Source: Ktedonobacterales bacterium (GTDB lineage Bacteria; Chloroflexota; Ktedonobacteria; Ktedonobacterales; DATBGS01). From it: a DNA stretch of 64,000 nucleotides. Under the pieces are notes generated by a model. That model was not told where the DNA came from. It searched no databases and was given only the letters and a program-made list of their open reading frames with translations. The stretch is from assembly GCA_036557285.1 (NCBI GenBank), contig DATBHW010000012.1:62001-126000 (forward strand). Reading direction: 5' to 3'. The position numbers and the translations under genes were made by a program. This document shows, one piece after another, positions 9,301 to 17,000 of the stretch; positions within the stretch are counted from its first letter, which is position 1; the number at the start of each line of letters is the position of its first letter.

Positions 9301-9792
9301 GACGCCGCGCTGCACGCCGCGCAGACCGAGCCGGACACCATTGAGATGGGTACGATGCAGGTCTACGCCCGCGCCCTGGTGCTGCCGATGGCCCCGGAGG
9401 AGGCCGAGCGCCGCCGCAGCGATGAGGTGGAGCGCATCGCCATGCAGACGGCGCAGCATTACGAGGAGCGACACGGCGGCGTGGTTGAGGATGTCCATGA
9501 CCCGACGCTCAAGCTGGGCTTTGATCTGCGCTCCACGCGCCCCGACGAGCCGCCGCGCTTGATCGAAGTGAAGGGCCGCGCCCGCGCTGGCGAGGTGGAA
9601 CTGACGCCCAACGAGTGGGCGCAGGCCCAGAATCACGGCGAGCGTTACTGGCTCTATGTCGTCTTTCACTGCGAAACGCCCGCGCCAGAACTGCGTGTCA
9701 TTCAGAACCCGGCAGCGCGGGGCATCGCCCAGGCCAAAGGCGGCGTGACCATCGCCGCCGCCGCCATCCTGGCCCAGCCCAAAGAAGCATAG
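6343..9792 (+). CDS. SNF2/RapA-like helicase with C-terminal DUF3883 domain, defence cassette component
   Basis: A 1149-residue superfamily 2 ATPase. Walker A is DDAGAGKT around 129-136, Walker B DEAH at 229-232, SAT at 267-269, and the second RecA domain has FTEHRDTMDFL, TDAAGEGINLQ and RLEQRMGRVHRYKQ. Residues ~350-480 are a charged insertion and ~960-1045 are probably coiled coil. The last ~80 residues are a DUF3883-like domain with LIEVKGR at 1073-1079, a PD-(D/E)xK-like signature. A strong ribosome site (GAAGGAGGGG) precedes the ATG. Codon use is very GC-rich. It heads a cassette with the methyltransferase and DUF499 ATPase downstream; such helicases occur in DISARM-like and related defence loci. 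Likely role: remodelling or translocation on incoming DNA (inference). Confidence 0.85.
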   Translation: MALVEQLHEGTRLFDTLLGREWVVHQWSPMGNTLKLWFKDQKTGAIEQSIYALTDAEKRFQVIESGSSVFRADPELVRMVAEGYRLQHAYLFNPIFATETSLIDLLPHQFLAVYRHLLKESRLRFLLADDAGAGKTIMAGLYIREMLLRRLVRRVLIVPPAGLVGNWRRELTNLFRLRFRILSSADAREENPFLDPHNNLAIVSVDTLWREPMRSHLEAAPPYDLVVFDEAHKLSAWRDADLTIHTSRRYDVAELIAGQGRHLLLLSATPHMGKDEPYYFLWRLLEPVLLSSRAAFDRMLPEQKRHHLLRRMKEEMIDQHGAPLYKRRKTEPAAYPLTPPEQELYDAVTAYCQTYFNLARNTNRAAAGLAMSMLQRRLASSSYAILRSLERRAEKLGQELRELQAGRLTAAAFARQQEQLQVESTLDTKTGDEEEPVDGLEENEQAEQEVAGATASRTVDDLRLELAEVEKLCAMARGVYTGRHESKFEELRRALETHPNTKVLIFTEHRDTMDFLIERLRGMGHEGHIASIHGGLNFEEREQQVEFFRDPNGARYLVATDAAGEGINLQFCWLLINYDIPWNPARLEQRMGRVHRYKQTHDVLLINVIAKDTREGRVLEVLLDKLENIRRELGSDKVFDLISNQFSGQPLQKIIERAVLLGEVDEAVAQVESALDANRVRQELEAERNRVECSEVRALLDGIRADLEAAEIKRMMPAYVRAFFEAACARLGMNLGGDPNGIFWLEQAHEGVLHALEASYPADLRDRLTFRRELAMPPAAARPEAAYLHPGEAVFDAVLDLCMFRCAAEAERGAVFFDPDASEPYFFALAKVPIIQTRPAPDTSPTNGAEHQPLAEVLIGIRRWADGRCEEVPAHQLMTLLPANPPEDAHSGELPQALLRAAEDMTPVEEYLYTQKALPRLEQLRAEAAARVPERKRQLTAAYNLREAELSTHYSRLKEAVARNEPAARTRLHRCVDEMNRLEQEKDAALHAAQTEPDTIEMGTMQVYARALVLPMAPEEAERRRSDEVERIAMQTAQHYEERHGGVVEDVHDPTLKLGFDLRSTRPDEPPRLIEVKGRARAGEVELTPNEWAQAQNHGERYWLYVVFHCETPAPELRVIQNPAARGIAQAKGGVTIAAAAILAQPKEA

Positions 9793-10118
9793 GAAGTCGG
9801 AATACGAAGAAAGAAGAAAGATGTCTCGGCAGCACGCCCGCCTATCGTTACCGTTGGCCGAAAGGAGCAATCCTACTAAGCAGAGCGCCGCCGGGCCGCC
9901 GGGACGGCGGCGCTCCGCTCGCGGCGGAATGCTATGAGGAGCAGCATTCGCGCGAGCGCAGCATTGAGTCGGCGGCCCGGCGGCGCTCCGCTCGCAGCGG
10001 AACGCTATGAGGAGCAGCATTCGCGCGTGCGCAGCATTGAGCCGCCGGGACGGCGGCGCTCCGCTCGCAGCGTCTCGGCCTTAAGCCAGCCTGAATGCCG
10101 ACCCAAAGGAGTAGACCT
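9793..10118. other. Gene-free stretch filled with REP-like repeats
   Basis: The stretch between the helicase and the REP-associated transposase has no convincing gene. Bases 9793-9885 hold a short spacer with a GAAAGGAG sequence like the ribosome sites in front of the next genes. From about 9885 onward it is palindrome-rich sequence built on a GCCGCCGGGACGGCGGCGC core, including the 73-base tandem repeats listed separately. Confidence 0.7.
9905..10073. repeat. 73-base tandem REP-like repeats (two full units and a partial third)
   Basis: Units begin at 9905, 9978 and 10051, each with CGGCGGCGCTCCGCTCGC, so the period is exactly 73 bases. The first two units run through AGGAGCAGCATTCGCGCG and GCGCAGCATTGAG before the next core; the third breaks off at about 10073. 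The core is a GC palindrome able to form a hairpin. The array sits directly upstream of the REP-associated transposase, as expected for REP sequences. Confidence 0.85.
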
Positions 10119-10757
10119 ATGAATGACACAGCGCCAGCCGACCCGCCCGACCCGGAGGCGATCAACAAACGAACACGCGGATATATCCCTCATTGGGAAC
10201 AGCGCGGGGCAGCTTACTTCATCACGTTCCGCCTGGCCGACTCCCTGCCACGAGAGGTCCGTGAAGCCTATGAAGCTGAACGCCAGACGCTGCTCGCCCG
10301 CATACAGGCACAGGGTCGGCAGGTTACGCCTGGAGAAAAACAGCGACTGGAAGCCTTCTGCCGGGCACGCATCCAGCGCTTTCTCGATACCGGCGCGGGC
10401 GCGTGTTCTTTACGCAATGCGGTGATTGCCGAGTACGTGGCTGGCGCATTACGCTTCTTCGATGGAACACGCTATCGTCTCCATGCGTGGTGTATCATGC
10501 CCAATCATGTACACATTCTGATGGAGCAACTGGGCGACGCGAGCCTGCCAGATATTCTGCACTCTTGGAAATCCTATACAGCACATAAAGCCCAGAAGCT
10601 GCTCGGCAGCAAAGGCGTCTTTTGGGAACGCGAATACTATGATCGTCTGATCCGCGATGAGCGAGACTTCTGGCAAGTTGTCACATATATCGTGCAAAAC
10701 CCGATGAAAGCCAACCTGGAGCATTGGCCCTGGGTGGAAGCGCCTGTTTTGCTATGA
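10119..10757 (+). CDS. REP-associated tyrosine transposase (RAYT, TnpA_REP / Y1_Tnp family)
   Basis: A 212-residue protein. The ATG at 10119 is chosen because AAAGGAG lies just upstream; an in-frame ATG at 10095 has no such site. Signatures: HWEQRGAAYFITFRLADSLP at the N-terminus, the HUH-type metal site in MPNHVHILME, and a C-terminal helix with EREYYDRLIRDE and YIVQNPMKANL, where the catalytic tyrosine of this family is expected. RAYTs process REP hairpins and are usually single copy and domesticated. Here it separates the helicase from the methyltransferase and is flanked on both sides by REP-like copies. It is less GC-rich than its neighbours. Confidence 0.9.
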   Translation: MNDTAPADPPDPEAINKRTRGYIPHWEQRGAAYFITFRLADSLPREVREAYEAERQTLLARIQAQGRQVTPGEKQRLEAFCRARIQRFLDTGAGACSLRNAVIAEYVAGALRFFDGTRYRLHAWCIMPNHVHILMEQLGDASLPDILHSWKSYTAHKAQKLLGSKGVFWEREYYDRLIRDERDFWQVVTYIVQNPMKANLEHWPWVEAPVLL

Positions 10758-10786
10758 CAGCAGCGTTCGCCCTAACCAGGCGTTTT

Positions 10787-10908
10787 GCCGCCGGGACTGC
10801 GGCGCTCCGCTCGCAGCGGCCCGACTGGAAACCGACTCAACGCCCGGCCAGCGTAACCATCAACACTAAGGAGCAACCCTATCGAGCGGAGCGCCGCCGT
10901 CCCGGCGT
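10787..10908. repeat. Two inverted REP-like copies downstream of the RAYT gene
   Basis: Bases 10787-10820 repeat the GCCGCCGGGACNGCGGCGCTCCGCTCGCAG-type core in the same orientation as the upstream array, and 10884-10908 carry it inverted (GAGCGGAGCGCCGCCGTCCC). The pair brackets the spacer in front of the methyltransferase gene, giving the bipartite layout seen around RAYT genes. Confidence 0.75.
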
Positions 10909-10955
10909 CTCAACGCCGCGCCAATAGAATCGCCAGCCCAAAGGAGCATACCGCC

Positions 10956-13900
10956 ATGAGCGAGGGAACCACGCCAACCCGCCGTCTGATTGAAGAAGCC
11001 TTCCCGCTGAAGAAGGTCTCCGAAGATTCCAAGCACGAGAAGAACGTGCGACACGGCCATATCTCCACGCTGCACATCTGGCCCGCGCGCCGCCCGCTGG
11101 CCGCCTCGCGGGCCAGCGTGATTGCCTCGCTGCTGCCCGACCCTGGCGACGACGCCAGCCGCGCCGAACTCTGCAAGCGCATCGAAAGCATCACCCGCTG
11201 GGGAACGGAGAACGGGCCGGAACTCCACAGGTTCCGCGAGGAGATTCGCCGGGCGTTTGGCGGGCGCGCCCCCAAAGTGCTGGATATGTTCGCTGGCGGC
11301 GGAGCCATCCCCTTTGAGGCCATGCGGCTGGGCTGCGACGTGACCGCCATTGACTATAACCCGGTGGCCTGGCTGCTCTTGCGCTGCACGCTGGAATATC
11401 CGCAGAAGCTGGCGGGCCAGACCTGGCCTATTCCGCCAGAGGTAGTGAAATATCTGGAGTCGGCCACTCGCCCGGCAAGCGCGAATCCCAGCACAAAGCG
11501 CGCCCGTACCGAGCGCAGCGCCACCGTCCCGCCAGCGTTACCGTTGACCGAAAGCAGCCGCCCTCCCGAGCGCAGCGCCGCCGTCCCGGCGGCCAACGCC
11601 GCCATCGAGCAGACCCTCTGGCAAGAGCAAGAGATGCAGCGCCTGGGCAACCTGGCCGACCACCTGCGCGCCTGGGGAGGCTGGGTGCTGGACCACGCCC
11701 GCCAGGAGCTTGCGCCATTCTATCCCGCCGTCAATGGCAAAAACCCGCTGACCTACCTCTGGGCGCGTACCGTTCCCTGCCCTGACCCCAACTGCGGGAC
11801 AGAGGTTCCGCTGCTCAAGACGCTCTGGTTAAGTAAAGCAGAGGGACATCGTGCCGCCTTACGCCTCATCCCTGATGGTAAATCAGGCCCAGTACGCTTC
11901 GAGATATGGGAACCTGATGAGAAGGAAGAGCCTGGACAACCTACAATGACCGTAGCAAAAGCTACTTGCCCGCGCTGCGGTACTCAACTTCCCACCGAGT
12001 ATCTACGTCAGCAAGGACAGCAACACCGCATGGGCGCACAGATGACAGCAGTTGTTATAGAAGGCAATCAAAGCAAAGAATATCGCCAACCTACCGAAGA
12101 TGATTTGGCTTCAGCACGAATGGCAACTGAACAATTACCATTAGCAGAATCGCGCATTCCGCTTGGTCGTCCAAGAGAATCAATTGGCTTAGCCTATCTT
12201 TCCTCACGGAATCAAGGAGTCATTATAGTTAGGTATGGTTTCAATCACTTCAATGATATATTCACAGATCGTGCCCTATTAATGCTGCTTACTTTGGTTT
12301 ATTGGACTGAGCAAGCCTCTTTGGCTATGGAAGAAACGGGATATAGCACTGGCTTGGTTGAGGCAATTAGGGCATATCTTGCGTTGGTAATTGATCGCAT
12401 TGCGGATCGTGGAAGCACTCTTACCCACTGGGATGTTGGTTATCAGAAGATCGCCAATACGTTATCTGGAGTTCGGTTAACCATTAGTTGGGATTTTGCC
12501 GAACTCAATCCAACAGCCAGAACTTCTGGCGGCTTTCCAGGCCAACTTGAGTGGGTTGCTAGATTTATTGAGCATGCCCTTGAGGCAGCAAACGATGGCA
12601 CCTCGGAGGTACGTCAAGGCTCAGCTACCGATCTAACTGACAGAGAAACATATGATGCTATCATTACTGACCCTCCTTATTATGATGCTGTTCCCTATGC
12701 TGATCTTTCTGATTTCTTCTATGTCTGGCTCAAGCGCAGCCTGAACGGCCAATTTGGTAGCGTCTTCGGCGCAGAGGTTGTACCCAAGCAAGGCGAATTG
12801 GTTCAGAACGCTGGCCTGTTTGAGAAAGATGAGCAGGCTGCTCGTCTCAACTATGAATCGGGCATGGCAAAGGCATTTGCCCGCGCCCAGCAAGCCCTGC
12901 GACCCGATGGCATCATGGTTGTCGTCTTCGCCCATAAGGATGTACAGGCGTGGGAAACGCTGGTCAGCGCCATGATTGCCGCTGGCTGGACAGTCACCGC
13001 TTCCTGGCCGATTGATACCGAAATGGGCAATCGCACCCGCGCCCTGAACTCGGCGGCGCTGGCGTCATCGATCTGGCTGGTGTGCCGCAAGAGGCCGGAA
13101 GAGGCGGGCGCCGGGCGCTACGGCGATGTCATGCGCCGCATGCAGGAGCGCATCACCGAGCGCCTGCGCTACTTCTGGGACCAGGGCATTTCCGGCCCCG
13201 ACTTCATCTGGGCGGCGGTGGGTCCGGCGCTGGAAAGCTACAGCAGCTACCGCGAGGTGCGCCGCCTGGACGGCAGCCACTTCACCGTCGGCGAGTTTCT
13301 GCGCGAGGTGCGGCGGCTCGTCACCGACTTTGCCCTGGGGCGCATCCTGCACGGGGCCAGTACCGGCACGCTCGACGAAACCACGCGCTATTACCTCATG
13401 CACCGGCACAGCTTCGGGCTGGGTCCGGCCCCGATGGGCGAGTGTATCCTGCTGGCTGGCGGCTATGGCCTCAACCTGGACGACCTGCGCGGCCAGCGCG
13501 GCATCCTCGCCAGAGGCGGCGCCAGGCGAGCCGGTTCCCCCGCCCCTGTCGGCGGGGACGCCAGCGCCGCGCCCCCCGGCGACGAAGAGGCGGGCGAGGA
13601 CGAGGGCGAGGCCCGCACTGCCAAAATGTCCGGCAATGACCTGCGCCTGCTCACCTTCGAGGAGCGCGCCGGGGTGGAGCGTAGCTCTGGCGTCCCCGTC
13701 GGCAGGGGCGGGGCTGGCCTGGGCGAACCGCTGCCCAACGGCGCGCTGCCTATGGTTGATATGCTCCACCGGCTGATGGCGCTCTGGTCGGCTGGTCAGA
13801 CCGACGCTCTCAACCAGTACATCACCACGCACGGCCTGGGGCCGGACAACGAAGCCTTCTGGGCGATGGCGCAGAGCATCCTGGAGATGAGCGACCCCAA

Positions 13901-14021
13901 GAGCCGCGAACGCACCCTGCTGGAGGCGCTGGTCAGTTGGGGCCGCCGCAAGGGTGCTGTCGTCATGGCCGCCGAAGCGATGCTTCAGCTTACTTTGCCA
14001 GAAACTGATCTGGCCGAATAG
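10956..14021 (+). CDS. DUF1156-type adenine-specific DNA methyltransferase with Zn-ribbon (COG1743-like)
   Basis: A 1021-residue protein with an AAAGGAG ribosome site. The N-terminus (RRLIEEAFPLKKVSEDSKHE, then HGHISTLHIWPARRPLAASR) matches DUF1156. The SAM-binding motif is DMFAGGGAIPFEA from 110, and motif IV is DPPYYD at 572-577. Zinc-ribbon Cys pairs occur in CPDPNCG and CPRCG. It probably methylates adenine in host DNA as self-marking for the cassette. Two oddities: the stretch ~11.8-12.7 kb is much less GC-rich than the rest (21 G+C of 60 at 12241-12300 against 48 of 60 at 13501-13560), and REP-like sequence lies in frame at ~11.51-11.60 kb. It lies 14 bases before the DUF499 ATPase gene. 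Confidence 0.85.
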   Translation: MSEGTTPTRRLIEEAFPLKKVSEDSKHEKNVRHGHISTLHIWPARRPLAASRASVIASLLPDPGDDASRAELCKRIESITRWGTENGPELHRFREEIRRAFGGRAPKVLDMFAGGGAIPFEAMRLGCDVTAIDYNPVAWLLLRCTLEYPQKLAGQTWPIPPEVVKYLESATRPASANPSTKRARTERSATVPPALPLTESSRPPERSAAVPAANAAIEQTLWQEQEMQRLGNLADHLRAWGGWVLDHARQELAPFYPAVNGKNPLTYLWARTVPCPDPNCGTEVPLLKTLWLSKAEGHRAALRLIPDGKSGPVRFEIWEPDEKEEPGQPTMTVAKATCPRCGTQLPTEYLRQQGQQHRMGAQMTAVVIEGNQSKEYRQPTEDDLASARMATEQLPLAESRIPLGRPRESIGLAYLSSRNQGVIIVRYGFNHFNDIFTDRALLMLLTLVYWTEQASLAMEETGYSTGLVEAIRAYLALVIDRIADRGSTLTHWDVGYQKIANTLSGVRLTISWDFAELNPTARTSGGFPGQLEWVARFIEHALEAANDGTSEVRQGSATDLTDRETYDAIITDPPYYDAVPYADLSDFFYVWLKRSLNGQFGSVFGAEVVPKQGELVQNAGLFEKDEQAARLNYESGMAKAFARAQQALRPDGIMVVVFAHKDVQAWETLVSAMIAAGWTVTASWPIDTEMGNRTRALNSAALASSIWLVCRKRPEEAGAGRYGDVMRRMQERITERLRYFWDQGISGPDFIWAAVGPALESYSSYREVRRLDGSHFTVGEFLREVRRLVTDFALGRILHGASTGTLDETTRYYLMHRHSFGLGPAPMGECILLAGGYGLNLDDLRGQRGILARGGARRAGSPAPVGGDASAAPPGDEEAGEDEGEARTAKMSGNDLRLLTFEERAGVERSSGVPVGRGGAGLGEPLPNGALPMVDMLHRLMALWSAGQTDALNQYITTHGLGPDNEAFWAMAQSILEMSDPKSRERTLLEALVSWGRRKGAVVMAAEAMLQLTLPETDLAE
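11510..11605. repeat. REP-like sequence embedded in frame in the methyltransferase gene
   Basis: GAGCGCAGCGCCACCGTCCC and GAGCGCAGCGCCGCCGTCCC, about 55 bases apart, are diverged inverted copies of the REP core found around the RAYT gene. They encode a low-complexity Arg/Ala/Pro/Ser stretch (about residues 170-215) between the methylase N-terminal domain and the next helix, without breaking the frame. Confidence 0.65.
13541..13710. repeat. Inverted pair of a second GC-rich repeat inside the methyltransferase gene
   Basis: CGCCCCTGTCGGCGGGGACG plus CCAG at 13541-13564 is matched, inverted and with two differences, at 13687-13710. Each copy is itself a palindrome (CCCC...GGGG). They frame an acidic linker of about 40 residues in the C-terminal third of the methyltransferase and keep the frame. 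Confidence 0.65.
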
Positions 14022-14035
14022 AAAGGAATCCTGCT

Positions 14036-17000
14036 ATGTCCATTCCTGCCTGGCATGAACGCTGTATTCTGCGCGAAGACGTGCGCAGCGGGCGGCTGGA
14101 ACTTTTCGAGTTTGCCGCCGACCTGAATCTGGTGCGCCAGGGCAGCGCGCCGCCCATCTACCAGCAGCCGCAGGATTTCTTTTCGCGCACCTATCCCTCC
14201 GGCCAGATGAAGCTGCTGGTGCGCCAGGTCACGCGGCGGCTGAGCGATCTGTCCGATGGCAAGCCGGTCATCCGCATGCAGGTCGCCTATGGCGGCGGCA
14301 AAACGCATACCCTCATCGCCCTGCTGCATCTGGCCGAACAGGGCGCGCGAGCCGCAGGCGAGAGTGCGGGCGCCCGGCGTCCGCACGCGCCTGCCGCCGA
14401 AGGCGCGAAACTGCACGACCACCCCACCGTCGCCACATTCCTCACCTTTGCCGACGTGTCGCAGTTGCCGCGCGCGCGGGTCGCGCTGCTGCCGTTCGAT
14501 AAGTTCAACTTTCAGGAAGGGCTGACGGTTTACGACGCGGAGGGCAACAGTCGCACCGCCTACACGCCCTGGGGCATCCTGGCCTTTCAGCTTGGCGGTG
14601 CGGCTGGCTATGCGATGGTCAACGACAACCCGCAGGAGTACAGCGCCCCTGGCGAGGAGCGGCTGGCTGAACTGCTGGCCCTGCCCCAGAAGCGCGACGG
14701 CAGCGGCACGCTGATCCTCATTGACGAAACCCTCATGTATTGCCGCGATGCGTATAACGCTCGCGCCAGCACGCTCGGCACGCTCAAGGACTTCTTTCAG
14801 CGGCTCACGCAGGCGGTAGGACGCACCTCGAAGTGCGCGTTGGTGGCATCGCTCGTTTCCTCCGAAACCGAACAGCACGACGCCACCGGCATCATTATCT
14901 TGCGCGAACTGGAAAATATCTTTGGCCGCGTTGAAGAGAATATCGAGCCGGTAGGGCGCGACGACCTGCCCGAAGTGCTGCGCCGCCGCTTTTTCGAGCA
15001 GATTCCCTCCGAGGAAGAGCGCCAGACCATTGCCAATTCCATTTCCGCCGCGCTCCAGAATATCCCTGTGCGCGACAGCCAGAAGGATCAGCAGGCCGAG
15101 CGCCGCTTCCGCGACTCGTATCCGTTTCATCCTGAACTGCTGGATGTCCTCATCCAGAAATGGACGCTGCTCTCCAAGTTTCAGCGCACGCGCGGCGCGC
15201 TGCGTCTGCTGGGGTTGGCCTTAAAGGAAGCCGCAGGCCACGACTCCAGCCCATTGATCGCTCCCGGCGCCTTTCTCAACTATCGCGGCGAACCGACCAC
15301 CCTTTCGCCCGCGCTCGCCGAACTGGTCAAAGCCACCGACGACGGCGAAAACTGGCGGCCTATTCTGGAAGGCGAGACCACGCGGGCGCGCACTGCGCAG
15401 GGGCAATATCCCGCGCTGCATGAGCGGCAGATCGAGCAGGCGGTCATTGCCACCTTTCTGCATTCCCAGCCACGCGGCAAGCGCGCCGAAACGCCTGATC
15501 TGCTGGGTCTGCTGGCCTATTCCGGCGTGGATCAGATCAGTCTGATCGAAGGACTCAAGGGCTGGCGCGGCCTCTCCTGGTTCCTGGTGGAAGGTGACGA
15601 TCACTTCTGGCAGCTTGACCTGACGCCCAACCTGAACCAGATGCACGCTGCCGCGATGGACCGGGTGAAAGGCAGCGACATCGAAGACGAGATTCACAAG
15701 CGGGTATCGAACGCCAAAACGCTCACCGAGCGCCCGAATGATATTCCGGCGCATGTCTTGCCGCGCTCTCCCCGCGACGTGGAGGACAGGCCCGATGTTC
15801 GCTATCTCGTCCTTGGCCCGGAATGCGCCGTCACCCCGGAGCAGCCCGTCTCGGCAGAGGTCAACGCTTTCTTTGGCACCACCAGCGGCCCCAACAACCC
15901 GCGCACCTACAAGAACGCGCTGGTGGCGCTGGCTCCCGAAAGCTCCAGCCTGAGCGGCCTGCGCAACCAGATCAAACGGGCGCTGGCCTGGCAACTGGTG
16001 CAAAAAAGCGATGATGCCGCGCGGCTCTCCGAGGCCCAGCAAAAGAAGCTGCAAAAAGAGCTACAAGATGCGGAGAGGCTCATTCCTGGCTCCGTCCAGG
16101 CTACCTGGTCGGTGCTGGTGGCCGCCGATGAGGGAGGCACGATCAGGGGCGAACTGCTCAAGATCATCCCGGACAAGCAAAACGCCGCGCCCTTTGAGCG
16201 CATCATCCATACGCTGCGCGAGAGCGAGCGGCTGGCCCCCGAAAAGATTGACCCGGACCTGCTCTTGCCCGACAGCTACTTTAATCTCTGGCGCGCCGGG
16301 CAAACGGAACTGAGGGTCATTGACCTGGCGCGCTCCTTTGGGCAGTTTACCCGCCTGCCCCGGCTGCTGCGACGCCGGGTACTGGATGAATCGCTGCGGC
16401 AAGGCGCGCAGAGCGGCGCGCTGGTCTTGCGGCTGGTCCGCTCGGATGGCAGCGTCCGCACCATCTGGCGCCAGACTCCCTCCGAGGAAGACCTGCACCG
16501 AGAAGAACTGGAGATTGTGCCGATCAAACATGCCACGCTCACCAGCCTGGACCCTGGCCTGCTCGTGCCCGGCGCGCTGGGCGACCTCTGGCCGACGCCG
16601 CCCAATGGAGGACTCACGCCAGAGCAGATCAACGCTTATTTTGCTGGCCGCCTTGCCCCCAGGCTCGACAGCACGCAGACGCTCGATCAGGCGCTGCGTA
16701 CCGCCGTGAAAGATGGTTTGCTCCTGCTCCAGATGAGCGGCGAGAGCTATTATCACGAATCACTGCCCCCTGACCTCGCGCTCGATGGCGTGAAAGTGCT
16801 TCCTGCCCCCCAGGCGCTGAAGGGTGGCGCGCTCGGCCCGGTAGCCCTGCCAGAAGCCTGGGCCGCTGGCAGCACTACGATTGGCCGCCTGCTCGAAGCC
16901 CTGACAGCGAAAGAGGGAACGCCAGTCCCCTGGCCTATCCTGCGCGACGCGCTGCTGGATGGAGAGCGCCAGAACACCTTCTCGCTTGACACTGCTCAGC

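Noticed and set aside
6673-10020. A 1115-codon open frame on the minus strand across the SNF2 helicase gene
   Set aside because: It is a mirror of the GC-rich codon use of the real gene: low-complexity Gly/Ala/Gln/His composition, no family motif, no ribosome site. The + strand frame has complete helicase motifs.
9905-10073. Possible CRISPR array
   Set aside because: The repeats are directly adjacent with a 73-base period and no unique spacers; no cas genes are present. It is a REP-type array.
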